From positions 59,324,777-59,388,776 of the forward strand of contig CM057002.1 of assembly GCA_029891345.1 (NCBI GenBank): a stretch of DNA of 64,000 nt. Direction: 5' to 3'. Shown here one piece after another: positions 41,766-54,892 of the stretch; within the stretch, counting starts at the first letter, position 1, and each line of letters opens with the position of its first letter. Source of the DNA: Dryococelus australis (Eukaryota; Arthropoda; Insecta; Phasmatodea; Phasmatidae). Position numbers and translations under genes: made by a program. The notes under the pieces were generated by a model. That model saw nothing but the letters and a program-made list of their open reading frames with translations, did not search any database and was not told the DNA's origin.

Positions 41766-42452
41766 AATCGAAAAATTCCTTTCTGTGGCACGAGCGTGGA
41801 ATAATTTGCCCGCAGAAGTGAGGAACTTGAAAACATCTACAACTTTCAAGAGCAGTGCTGCCAAGTACATCATGAATATGCGCCGACGATTCCACACACT
41901 TGCATCATTTTTTCATAGTATTTTTAATATTTTTTCTTCTTAACTATTTGTAAACTTTACCTACACCTTTTGATTTATACATTCGCTTTGATCAATGTGT
42001 GAATTGTTTTGTTGCCCTTTGTCAATTTATTTGAATGTATTGCTGCATTCAATTTTCACAGTATGTAAGTGCATATTTAGTAGATATGTTTGGTTATGCA
42101 CATTTATATTTGTGATTGGTAAGGCGGATTATGAAACAGATTTTGTGGTATTGTAGATCAATATTTTGTGCTATTTTAATTTTAATTTCTTTAAACATTG
42201 CCTTGTCTCTAGTCCTGTTCAAGATATGCACGTAATATGAAACCACTGATCATTTTCAGATTTAATACTATTTGAGCTATCATATTTCTGTTTTGCATCC
42301 TGTTAATGTAGGCCTAAGTATTTTTTCTTGTTCTAAATGTTAACGTATATGTACACTGTGTTATACCTGTTAAGTGTAAGAGAAGGTATTGAAGCCTTAA
42401 CTTCGCCATCATAAATCAAGTCGAAATAAAAAATAAATAAATAAATAAATAA
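41766..42452 (+). pseudogene. 3' end of a CR1/L2-like LINE
   Basis: The plus strand reads ARAWNNLPAEVRNLKTSTTF followed by KSSAAKYIM and a stop a little later. This is the characteristic C-terminal signature after the reverse transcriptase domain of CR1/L2-type non-LTR retrotransposons (pattern R-WN-LP-EVR--KS---FK). After an AT-rich 3' UTR it ends in AAAT tetranucleotide repeats (42427-42452). The reverse transcriptase itself is absent: a typical 5'-truncated copy. Confidence 0.75.
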
Positions 42453-42729
42453 TCAAAAATATTTATTTCGATTTAAGTAACTTTTTTTACTAAATCAGTT
42501 TTTTTTTTTTTTTTAAGAACGCTTGATGCCAAACATATTTTTATTTCAACTGTAAACTCTTGTAAATACTTCGTGAAGGCGTAACTAATAGTTACTAAAA
42601 TAAAGTTAATAGTTAATATGTCAGCAGGAGCAATTATAAATAACAATCCAGGCCATACACCAAAGTTTACACACAAATAACTAGAATTTATTCATTTAAC
42701 GTCAGCTTAAAAGTAGCTTCTTTGGACCA
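42453..42729. other. Spacer
   Basis: T run at 42500-42515. Nothing else. Confidence 0.5.
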
Positions 42730-43460
42730 CCAGATTTCCTTAAGTAGGGCAAGCGGCGGGTTACTGGACCACTTCATTAGAAGGACATGCGGATGGAGTG
42801 GATAATCGGTTATAAAATTAGTTGATTAATCGAAATGTGCATGCATATCGACAAACCGAATGATCGATTAGTTGCTGATCAGTGGAAATTGTTTGACATC
42901 AAATTTCTTTGATACAATTTTTTTATTGTTTCTTTTTAGATTAGATTATTGATGTTGAAAGGATGGCGGAGCAGGATAGATGTTTATATAGCAGTTGATG
43001 TTGGTGTAAGAGTGGTGTAAGTGACATTGTAAATTGTGGATGGAGCGAGACAGCGGCGGGTTCCTGGATCACTAGGCGAGTGAGGAGCAGATAATCGATT
43101 GTTCGATTAATCGATTAATCGATTATGAGCAAGGGCATGCATGTCACTTCTGGACCACTACATGAGTGAGGTGTGGCTGGAGCGAGGGCTCACATGTCAC
43201 TTCTGGGCCACTAGGCGAGTGAGGTGTGAATGGAGCGAGGGCATGCATGTCATTTCTGGACCACTAGGAGAGTGAGATGTGGATGGAGTGAAGCACACAG
43301 GTATGTTTAACCCACTATGATTTACATTCAAATAGCCACATGAAATAAGTACGAATCATTAAAAAGTTACATTAATCACGCAATTACCACATGCAAAATT
43401 AAATCGAATTTATATAAACACGAGATATTAAAAATTACTTTAAGCATGCATTTACCAAAC
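42730..43460 (+). mobile_element. Left arm of a large inverted-repeat element
   Basis: Reads through GGCGGGTTACTGGACCACTT, a run of ATCGATTA phrases near 42800-42870 and 43080-43125, a GATGTTGGTGTAAGAGTGGT stretch, then three or more copies of a roughly 57-bp unit (ACTTCTGGACCACTAGGCGA, GTGAGGTGTGGATGGAGCGA), and a final AT-rich part to about 43460. Its reverse complement is found at 45340-46215. Such long arms with subterminal tandem units suit a large DNA transposon; a Polinton-like origin is possible. Confidence 0.7.
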
Positions 43461-45339
43461 ACGTCACAAGAGACAATTCAATAAAACGAATTACCCCGAG
43501 TATATCGCACACAACAGAACGGACCACAAAATTTAAATTAATATCGTAACAAAATATGAAGAACAAATTTCCTTAACAATATTTCAAACACCCGAATAAA
43601 TGATACTAAACAAATTTAATTAAATTAAACACACCCCCGACTAATATAAAATTTGAACTCGCCAGCACTCCAGATTCCCCTGACAAAAATCCCCCCCCCC
43701 CACACTGACACACACACGCACACGAATATAAATACCAACTTCACCCTCATCGCCTCTCTAAACACACATCGAAACCAGACGAACTGATTGATTACATAAT
43801 AAATTAATCTTAATACCAAATCACAAACCCCACATATTCTATTAAAGCTCACTATATAATTAAACCAAACGCACATACTTCATTATATCATGCGTGAAAA
43901 TACAATATGCCAGCATCTCTATCGCTCCCCTAATGTGAAAAACCTGTCAAACATAAATTAATAATGATAATAAAACTTAATAATCATCCAAACACGTGAG
44001 AGAAAAGTGTATTTGATGTGATCACTGCTCCAGGCAACTCGAGCAGAACTGATACCTCTCGTGAGGTAACAATTTCTCCACTTACCCAGAATCCTGCGAG
44101 ATGCATCTCCACCCCGAAACAAATACTGCTCAAGTGCAAACAAAAGAAGCAAAGATCTGCTCCCCCCTCTCTGCCCCACAACCAGGACACCCCTACACCA
44201 TTTCTTAACGCCCATTCCTATTCACACAAACAAGTGTGGATAAATGCATAGTTCAGAGATTCCCCGCCATAAGGCATAAGAAATGCGCAAATCGCTTTGC
44301 TCCCCTTTCCCCATGCCTAACCCAACCGATCCATCCATCTCAGATGTCTGTATGCTCAAGTCGACATGCTCGTTCTCCCCTGTGTTGTCGATAGGGTGAA
44401 ATAATTTGGCACAAGTTCTCACAATGTTTGAGACCACCCATTTTACAGTTTCACCCTCATCTTCTCCAATGCATACACGACAAGGACAAACCTCTCATGC
44501 TGTGCCAGCAAAAAAGCAATATATTATTCTGCCCTGAGCAGCATAGAGACAATGGAAGACATGCTATATGTAGAAAGTGCCATGTACCGGAGCATGTCCC
44601 CGACTTTCCCCTCAAACTTCTACTGCGCATGCACGTTCCTCCGACACCCCACCTTTTTTCCCAGTACGGACACCTCCGCCTGTGCTAAACACCTTCCTGA
44701 GAGTTATGGTTTCCTCCCACCACCATCCTTCCAAGGACTCCTCGCCCTATCAAGTCACATCGCATGGCCGACAACACAGAACTCTCTTTCGCCCAGCACG
44801 CTTGTCTCATCTCAGACCCTTTACTACAAGCCACACATATTTGCCGATCCGTCCCCACTTCCTATAAAGTGCTGCCAGCAAGGACAAACTCAAGCCTCTC
44901 ACACTGCCAAGAAAGCAATAAGTTATTTGCCTAACTGCTTCGGACAATGAACAAAGTCTATCCAATCACCAAGCCATCAACCTTCCCTTCCCTGAACTGT
45001 CATCCATATATCCACAAACTCAGCAACAATAATCGCAGATTCCCTTTCCCGCGACTGTACTCTTGTCCCAGCCCTGTCCATCAGAGCAAAGAAACCAGTT
45101 ACAAATCACATTGATAATAATGAATGTTACTTTCCCTTACCCATCCCACTAACGAGAAAACTAAGGCTAGTTGGTAAACTACCAACACTTTGAAAGACAT
45201 ACCCTCTGATGCTAAACCTTATTCTACAAAAAAAAAACTCTATCACTGAAACATACCCAGAAAATATATTGTTTTGGCATGTTAGCTCAGTATTTCTTCC
45301 TCAGGGAATACAAGGACTAAGGAACCTCCAAAACTCCAA
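43461..45339. mobile_element. Core between the inverted arms
   Basis: About 1.9 kb with C-rich + strand in the middle (44000-45000). Frames up to 132 codons (44552-44950) lie here. One reads CQQKSN then CPEQH and CRKCHVPEH, a Cys/His-spaced stretch reminiscent of a zinc-binding segment but not assignable. No integrase, polymerase or DDE motif was recognised; probably a decayed or non-autonomous core. Confidence 0.4.
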
Positions 45340-46215
45340 CACATGTGCTTAAAGTAATTTTTAATATCTCATGTTTACATTACTTCAATTTAATGTTGTG
45401 TATGGTAATTGTGTGATAAATATAACTTGTTAATGATTCGTTCTTATTTAATTTGGCTATTTGAATGCAAATCGTAGTGGGCTAGAACATACCTGCGTGC
45501 TCCTGCTCCATCCACACTTCCCTCGCCTAGTTGTCGAGAAGAGAGATGCATTCCCTTGCTCCATCCACACCTTACTTGCCTAGTGGTCCAGAAGTGGCAC
45601 GCGTGCCCTCGCTCATAATCGATTAATCGAAAATCTACTATCTGCTCCTCACTTGCCTAGTGGTCCAGGAACCCACCACTGGATTTTGCTCTATCCAGAC
45701 CTCACTCGCCTAGTGGTACAGGAACCCACCGCTGGATCTCGCTCCAACCACACCTAACTCTCCTAGTGGTCCAGAAGTGACTAACATGCCCTTGCTCATA
45801 ATCGATTATCTGCTCCTTACTCTCCTAGTGGTCTAGGAACCCACCACTGGATCTCGCACCATTCACACATCACATGCCTAGCGATCCAGGAGCATGCTGC
45901 TGGCTCTCGCTCCATCCACAATTTAAAATGTTACTTATACCACTCTTACACCAACATCAACTCCTATATAACATCAATATTGATCCATGATCCTTTCAAC
46001 ACAAATAAAATAATTTTAAAAGCAATAAAAAAATTATCAAAGAAATTTGATATCAAACAATTTGCAATAATTAATCAGCAAATAATCGGTCATTCAATTT
46101 TTCGATATGCATGCACAATTCGACTAATCGATCTATCGAAGAATCGATTATCCACTCCATACACATTCTAATGAAGTGTTACAGTAACCTGCCTTTTGCC
46201 CTACTTCCTTATATC
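45340..46215 (-). mobile_element. Right arm of the large inverted-repeat element
   Basis: Reverse complement of the left arm, about 145 bp longer because it has more copies of the 57-bp unit (units near 45490, 45560, 45650, 45700, 45760, 45830, 45880). ATCGATTA phrases at 45617, 45799 and 46125-46150. Pairing with the left arm extends from TACCACTCTTACACCAACAT outward to TGCCCTACTTCC near 46215. Confidence 0.7.
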
Positions 46216-46899
46216 AGACTCTGTCATGAGAAATCTCGTTTTGTTCCTAACCCAAGTATAATAAATCTTACTTCAAGTATCGGCATTCGAAACTATTTTT
46301 CGAAAAATCACTTATACTACGAACACTTGAGTGCGCGTAAAAGATTTTCGCACAAGGTAAACATCGTTAGGTGCACGCAGGAGATTTCCTTTCGTATTCG
46401 GACGAATGTCTTTTCTGATGAGTGAATCAATCCGATATTGAATGCCTGCAGTTTTAAAGCTGGCGCTTAAAACCCCAAACAATGATATCAGCTAATCGCA
46501 ATCCTGGCTCTGAACTAAAATATCTTGAAATACAACTCGTCATGAATTCTCTTCGTGAAAATCAGTTGGCAGTAGCAATACTAAATATCCGTCATTGTCA
46601 GCTGATATCTACATTAGGTAAAAAAATAAAAAATACGAACAACAAAGCCAAATCCAAGAGAAATAAACAAGTGTATATTAACAGCAAAATGCCCAGTTTT
46701 AACAGAAGACGATATCAATAATGGGTTATGTAAAGGAACATTAAAAGAAAAAATATATAAACTATATAATCAAAAAATAACTAATATAGAATTAATGTAA
46801 CTGATGAATAATTTACAATGAAATATCAACTTCACATAGCATCTGGATTCTGATATTATATTGTTTGTGTTTATCAATATTATAACATTCCAGTTGGTT
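46216..46899. other. AT-rich, possibly Polinton-derived
   Basis: Between the right arm and the polymerase fossil. Frames at 46111-46425 and 46482-46721 are lysine/asparagine rich and not recognised. If the fossil polymerase began here its N-terminal part is unreadable. Confidence 0.35.
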
Positions 46900-47490
46900 A
46901 TAGATCCCAAATGCACATCAATAGTCTATAGAATTAGTGAAAAAGAAACAGAAGTGATAGTAGAAATATATTCACAATTATAAACAATGAAACTGTTAAC
47001 TAAAGAAGAAATAATTATTCATAATAAATCAAGCAAATGTACAGTATGCGAATGCGATTATTCAGAAAATAATCACAATGTACACCATCAAAATTATCTA
47101 ATTGGTAAATTCATTAATCCTCTTAGTAATAATTGCAATCTACATTTGAAGCTACCCAATTTTGTACCATATATTTTTCATAACCTTACTGATTATGATG
47201 GACATTTATTTATTAAATAATTAGGATACGATTATAATAAAATAGATGTGATAGCAAATAATGAGGAGAAATATATATCATTTGGGAAACAAGCAAATAA
47301 TTTTAAAATGAGGTTTATTAATTCTTTTAAATTCGTCACTAGTATTCTAGATAGATTATGATCGAATTAAATTTTTAAAAAGGGCGAATATCGATATTAA
47401 TATATTTATAACTGGAAAAAATTTGAAGAAACTGAATTGCCTAAGAGAAATGAACTCTATAATAAATTTAATGAATATAATATGTGATGA
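46900..47490 (+). pseudogene. Polinton/Maverick-type DNA polymerase B, decayed fragment
   Basis: One reading frame (the frame of the ATG at 46987) carries, in order, CTVCECDYSENNHNVHH (a zinc-finger-like stretch), NNCNLHLKLPNFVPYIFHNL, then TDYDGHLFIK, later EEKYISFGKQ and MRFINSFKF, and KKFEETELPKRNELY. This is the order seen in protein-primed family B polymerases of Polinton/Maverick elements (usual forms: H-H-TG--RG-AH--CNL, FHNL--YD-H, EKYISF, FIDS--F, EKFEE--LP), at the start of the exonuclease part. Stops in frame lie at 46981, 47218 and between 47357 and 47397. No frameshift was needed, so decay is mostly by substitution. The palm and thumb are missing. Confidence 0.75.
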
Positions 47491-47739
47491 AAGTAGTAGG
47501 GACGCATATGTTGTACCCCACTTGAGATTAATACTATTATCGATACATCAAAAATTATTGGCATGATTAATCTGGTAAATAATATGTAATTAATAAGAAA
47601 AAATTTGAAATGTCATTAACCTGCTCTTCTAAATCCTATAAAAATAACTGCACAAAATTTAATTGATGAATTAATAATAATTTCTAAAAATATTTTTTTT
47701 GTGTCATTGTATAAATTTGGTATGTGTGATAAGGGGCCT
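47491..47739. other. AT-rich, probable continuation of the fossil
   Basis: No further polymerase motif recognised. Confidence 0.35.
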
Positions 47740-48050
47740 TTACATTTTTTGTTGGAGAGTGGTAGCATCGATATTCACTCTTGGATGTCTGTCAACTGAG
47801 GTGTGATGTGTTCAGGTAGAGGTATACGTGTAATGTGTAATATTTAATAATGGTATTGAGCAGGGCCATAAGAGTTCCTTCCCCTTTGCCATCTGGCAGG
47901 CGATGAGGGAGGGAGAGAGGGCGGCACCAAGACATGTGCAGTGTGGCCAGCATCTGAATCTTGTCTGAGGTTATGGCGGAGTTCAGAAATGCATATTTTA
48001 TAGAAAATGAATTATGTGCAAATAATGTGCTGAAATACACAACTGCAGTG
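47740..48050. repeat. Repeat shared with 59640-59830
   Basis: TGTGTAATATTTAATAATGG, GTTCCTTCCC..CTGGCAGGCGA and ATGGCGGAGTTCAGAAATGC recur in the same order near 59725-59810. Its distance from the polymerase fossil makes a Polinton-internal or terminal origin possible. Confidence 0.55.
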
Positions 48051-48785
48051 TACAAACCCATTCTGTATGCTAGGAATATAATGTATGACAAACAACAGAC
48101 ACACATATGATGCACGCAATAATTTCACTCCTCAACAAAAAGAACATACTGAATTACAAATTAATAAAAGTCAGGTAAGAAATGACTATTCTTAAATAAT
48201 CTTAGTGTATTGACTGAGGGATAAGACACCTGCAGCAATATCTGAATGTGGAGTGTATTAAGTGAAACAGTGGAAATGTGTAATAAATGAATAATATAAA
48301 ATAACAAAGTACCTAAGAAACATTACAATTTATAGAACACTACACAAAAAATGAAAAGGAATTACCCCAATTGCGACACAAACAAGTTGTAACTACACAA
48401 ATGTTTAAAAATCTGGATCACTGCTCGAATAATACATATTTAATTAATTAAACAGCTCTTGGCTCATTCCTCGGGGTAGCTTCGGCAATCAGTAGAGCAG
48501 TTAAATCAAATGGTAAACGAATGTATCTTAAACCATATTAAGTTGGACAAGAACAAAAAAACTCAAAACGTGGGAAAAATGCAGAAAGTCCTAAATAGTT
48601 TTCAAAAATGTGCATTCACAAACAAAGACATTCTTGTATTGTTATTTGTAAAGAAACTGGATATTCCCTACTTCCAACATGTGTTATGAGAGACGATTGA
48701 CCAATTACATTTTCTTTTACTGTGCGCAGTTATAATTATAAATGTCCTCTTCCCCCCCCCCCACCCTTGGAAGCAGCCGACCTAC
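48051..48785. other. AT-rich, nothing recognised
   Basis: Includes a C run at 48755-48764. No genes seen. Confidence 0.45.
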
Positions 48786-49028
48786 CTTGGTGTAGTCGGT
48801 TGGTGCGCCACCGATCTGAGGTGCGGGAGGCTCTGGGTTCGAATCCCGGGTAAGGCATGGGTGTTGATTTAAGATAGGTTATACGTTAGTTTGTAAGCCG
48901 TCCCCTGCTAAGCTTTCCGGCATAAAACCGGGGGACGTTAAAAAGCCCCTAAAATTCAAAATACACAACTTCCTGGAAGCCCATAATAAAATACGCTAAT
49001 TTGAAAAAGAAAAAAAAAAAAAAAAAAA
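48786..49028 (+). repeat. SINE S2, tRNA-derived, with poly(A) tail
   Basis: A-box-like TTGGTGTAGTCGGTTGG at 48787 and B box GGGTTCGAATCCCGGG at 48836, about 40 bp apart. A tRNA-unrelated body (GCCGTCCCCTGCTAAGC, GGGGGACGTTAAAAAGCCCC) follows, then an A-rich tail to 49028. A pol III-transcribed SINE family distinct from S1. The target duplication was not identified. Confidence 0.75.
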
Positions 49029-49095
49029 TATACATATGCTAAAGGTGCCATCGCAAACGCACATAAGTGGATGCAGGCACAGGGCATGGTAGAAT

Positions 49096-49511
49096 TTATA
49101 CAGAAAACATCACAATATTGAACCACGCCAAGAATGTATTGCAGGGGACCAACACTTGCAGGACGGAGTTAGTATGGTGCTGGACCACCCGTAGTACGGA
49201 GAAAGGCGACAATATTGTTGGGCATGGAAGATAAAGACGTCGGATGTTTTCCTGAGGAAGATCCCGCCACAGCTGGCGTAACTGACCCTCCAAATCAGCT
49301 GTAGTTTCAGCTGGCTGAAGTTGCCGTTCAGTCTTGTCCGTAACATTTACGATTGACGAGAGATCTGGGGACCTCGCTGGCCAAGGAAGCGTGTTAACAT
49401 CACGGAGGCAGGCCAGAGATACCAGTGTTGTGTGAGACCGGGCATTGTCATGCTGGAAAATGCGGGTGCGGTGATCGTAGGAAATGACACCCCGCACCAC
49501 TCTGAACACCA
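49096..49511 (-). pseudogene. Tc1-like transposase C-terminal fossil
   Basis: The minus strand reads GVISYDHRTR, then IFQHDNARSHT, LRDVNTLPWPARSPDLS, and LEGQLRQLWRDLPQENIRRL: the C-terminal catalytic half of Tc1-type DDE transposases (QDNARPHT, SPDLNPIEH, L---W--IPQ--I--L). The stretch between SYDHRT and FQHDN, about 50 residues in relatives, is missing. The position of the third catalytic Glu (PIEH) reads SIVN, so it is inactive. Cut at its 5' side by F2. Confidence 0.85.
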
Positions 49512-49951
49512 CTATATTCCATTCACGAGTTTCTTCGGCCTTTTTGAATCAAACCTTTGAAAAATCTCCCTATGTATGACGTGCTTGGTTGTTTCCAACA
49601 TACGCCATGTATCACACGTATTTTATACTCGTGTTAACATAAAAGTTGCTTCTTTTTCTCTGTAAAATTGAAATGTTATTCATATTTTATATATATATAT
49701 TATATTGCTTCATTTATAAATAATTTGAATAGAAACAGTGAGGAAACATGTGTGTTGGTAGCGCCTAGAAAGAAATAGTTCTTATACAAAATATTGTTAT
49801 AACAGAGTGCGCACGAATCCGGTGCGTTGTCCCTCTGGTGTAATCATCCATACTTAGTTGAGCCTAGTTTGCACGAGGAGGAGGAATATCCTGGAAGTAG
49901 AATTTTAGCAGGGCTTTAGCAAAGTTCGAAGATACCGTGAATCAACTATAG
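49512..49951 (+). mobile_element. F2 element, full length
   Basis: Starts TATATTCCATTCACGAGTTT and closes ACCGTGAATCAACTATAG. Contains GTGTGTTGGTAGCGCC, AACAGAGTGCGCACGAATCC and GGAGGAATATCCTGGAAGTA. Adjoins the Tc1 fossil. Confidence 0.8.
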
Positions 49952-50057
49952 TCGCCAGTTCGCAAGCTGCCACACTGCCCGTTCACGGCAGAAGGTCACA
50001 CGTATTAGTAATGGTAGATATAAGGGACGCCGCGATGACAGATACCGCCCTTCTATA

Positions 50058-50468
50058 GGCTGTTCACGATAAAGTGAGCACTTTTTAAAGCCCTGCTTAA
50101 AATCTACTTGTATGCACGTTGTGTATTATTTCGCCGTATGTAAGATTGACATTGTCATGGGCTTCATCACTTGATTCAAGCGTCAATCGAGTGAAACCGT
50201 GAGATTATAAAGTAAATATTTAATAAATCTGTTCATTTTACACTTCAATGCATTAAACATAGAAAGCGAAAGAAATAATTTTCATTATCAGAAATGGTTA
50301 CCTAGCACTTTTTATTCGACGTTAAGATATTGAACTACTACCCATCCATCGTTACTTAACCTTACTGGGCGCATGTCTCTCAGGACACCTGTTAAAATAC
50401 ATGCAGGTAGGGGCAGTGACTTTTTTATAAGGTAGATTTCAAAAGTGCTCACTTGATCGTGAACAGCC
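50058..50468 (+). mobile_element. M1 type A, full length
   Basis: Ends GGCTGTTCACGATAAAGTGA after TA, and AAAGTGCTCACTTGATCGTG then AACAGCC. Core with AAATCTACTTGTATGCACG and the TTTTTATTCGACGTTAAGAT block. Confidence 0.9.
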
Positions 50469-51269
50469 TTTAGCCGCCTGAATATGGAATTGATGTACAC
50501 AGGCCTATCCCCAGCTGCCTTAACACGTTACTAGAGCATCCCGGTGTGTACGCTGTTTAGACAAACGGAGCTGGAAAGCAGGCCACAAGGAGATTTATAA
50601 AACACAGATTCAAAACAACGAGCCACTTCTGCGATCAGTAAACTAACCAAGAGATGAGCGAGTTTAATCAGAAATTGTGGGTCCGGCAAACCTCATGAAA
50701 TTCCTTCGAAATACAAACAGATTACTGGGAAACTCCGCCCTAGGTGCACAGCGGGGACCAATAGAAATACACGTCTCAAACGAGCACGCATGGTGGGGCG
50801 AGGAGTGTGAAGGAAGCCACGGAGCCATCCAAAGATGCAGTCGGCGTCAGGTCGCCGGAGCAGCCAGCTGGGGATCCAGTACCAGAAGGTCGGAGCGGCG
50901 AGTCCCGGATTGGAGACGATGGTGAGAGCAACTCCCTGTATGCTTCTCTCAGTTTCCAAACTTTACCTCAGAACCATCTCCTTGCCTCCATAGTTTACCA
51001 GTCAACTAATTACAATGATATTGTAATTCTACCTTGTTATACATTAAAGTAACTTAGTACAATTTAACTTAACTATTATTCTCATTTAATACAATCCTTC
51101 CTATCTTCCCTCTTTCTAACAGTTTATGAGATGATGTTAAAGTCAACTTATAACAACGTCCATGGATAGCACGTGGCGACGCTCGTGGAGTGCTTACAGC
51201 CTGTCTGTCGCATGACGAAACGATCCTCCTAGCTGGTGTCGACCCGAGCCTTCTTCACGGGCGTGTATA
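50469..51269. other. Mixed region with a GC-rich middle
   Basis: 50690-50930 is GC-rich with an ACCAATAG box at 50757 and GACGATGGTGAGAG near 50917, which resembles a splice donor. No domain was recognised in the frames crossing it, so no gene is called. Confidence 0.3.
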
Positions 51270-51506
51270 GGCGAGTCACGGTAAAGCGAGCATTTTTTAA
51301 GGCCCTGCTGAATTTTTCTTTTCATTAGATTTCTATCATTTTGTCACTTTTTAACATAAACATTGTCGTCAGACTAATAAACACAGTGTGTACATTTCAC
51401 CACTAGCAAAAGTTAATGCCTGGACCCGCAAAAAAAAATCTATTCATTAGTGGTTAATGCCTATTTAAAGGGCCTTAAAAATTGCGCACTTTACCGTGAA
51501 CAGCCT
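51270..51506 (+). mobile_element. M1 type B2
   Basis: Ends GGCGAGTCACGGTAAAGCGA and ATTGCGCACTTTACCGTGAA then CAGCC; TA on both sides. Core contains GACTAATAAACACAGTGTGT, the bridge to B1. Confidence 0.85.
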
Positions 51507-51622
51507 ATACCATCCTGTTCTCACTGCGTCCAACACTGACCCACAGTGTAGGAAGAACGGTCCAAGTGGCGAGCAATGCGTTTGAAACGGCCAACCTGCC
51601 TCTCGGAGGCCAACGACGCGTG

Positions 51623-51672
<50 letters not shown>
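51623..51672. repeat. (CT)25 microsatellite
   Basis: Pure CT dinucleotides. Confidence 0.95.
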
Positions 51673-53676
<2,004 letters not shown>

Positions 53677-53841
53677 TAACATCGAGGTCTTCAGAGCCGA
53701 TGAGGGTCATTGAGGTGAGTAAGGAGGAGCACTATGGCGAAGGGGCGGGGGAAACGGCGGCATCGTCCGGCACGATGCCCACATACGAACATCCGGGGGT
53801 GACCCGGCCGGGAATTCAACCTGGTTCGCCTCGGGGTTCCC
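53677..53841 (-). repeat. SINE S1, head-truncated
   Basis: Tail in reverse first (CATCGAGGTCTTCAGAGCCG), then CATCGTCCGGCACGATGCCC and the B-box region in reverse (GGGAATTCAACCTGG). Stops before the A box. Confidence 0.7.
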
Positions 53842-53925
53842 CCGTTTGCACCACCCTTTCATTCCGGCGCAGCTCCATACTCACCTCAATCACTCTCATC
53901 GGCGCTCGAGACTTCGCTGTTACGT
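53842..53925 (+). repeat. SINE S1 tail in opposite orientation
   Basis: CAGCTCCATACTCACCTCAA, then CTCTCATCGGCGCTCGAGAC and TTCGCTGTTACG: the distal S1 part on the plus strand, joined to the minus copy with no spacer. Confidence 0.7.
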
Positions 53926-54892
53926 GCCGCCACACTCTCTTCCAGCATTCGGCGGGGACTTCCCTGCTGAATTCCTCCGGGTGCAGGAAGGGTTGCCTAC
54001 TCACTAGGCCATGCTATTGCTACCACTGTACCCTTCGTTTGCGATTTAACTGGAAACGGTGGGTCCTAGAGAGTTGCACCAATGCGACCTTATTTGCAAC
54101 TTACGTCGTCCTGCTTCATCGCATGGTATCCACAATCAATTTAACCTCACGGTGTACGTGTTGCATGCAATCAAATAGTGCCAACCCCTATTATTTACAT
54201 GATGGGGTTGTGTACGACCCACGCAATGTCCTTATCGCCCACTGCCTTTAGGGGCTGCTACAGCTCTTATTATTTGAGATGGACCATGGGCGTCCTGTAT
54301 CAATCTTCCTCTTTTCCAGTTACGAATCACGTGGGCGAGTTTGTACACATTATTCCTATACACGCTGCATAAGCTGCAAATCGTGCAGGGATATACTGCG
54401 CAGGCGAAAGGTTTTGCACGAATACACATGTTCCTACTATCTAGGTCTTATGGGCGCTTCTTCAAAATTACTTACATATATGAAATGGAGGTAAATACGT
54501 TAATTTCTTTTATCATTAACTTCTAGTTTATGTTACGTTTGTGCTTCTGTCTTGAGCGTATTAGCACCAGTTCGGAGACTACTGCGATGATGGCTGTTTC
54601 TTTGTCTTCAGCTCATCTGTGTATAAACCGTGTGATGTAAACCTTCACTTCAACGTTCATTTACTTAAAAAAATAATTACGCGAGAATGAATTCCTATTT
54701 AAAAATGATAGGGAGAGAATCGAGATTCCCATAACGTGTCCAATAAATATTACAAAAGTAAAAATATTCCGAGGTCCGTCGTGCTACCGAGTAAACTCGT
54801 CTAATTTGGAGTATTTGCTTAAGACGAGGCAATAAGTTAGTCGTATGTCCAAACGCACGTATCTGTCAGGGGAAAAAAAGACACGAACACAA
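53926..54892. other. Unannotated
   Basis: No repeat ends or domains. The 198-codon frame entering from 53655 is mostly SINE sequence. Confidence 0.4.

Noticed and set aside
44422-44950. Zinc-finger gene in the core of the large element
   Set aside because: Cys/His spacing is only loosely finger-like, frames shift within 100 bp, and composition is strongly C-rich.
42730-46215. CRISPR-like array, because of regularly spaced units
   Set aside because: Units are contiguous tandem copies in terminal arms of a eukaryotic element, without unique spacers.
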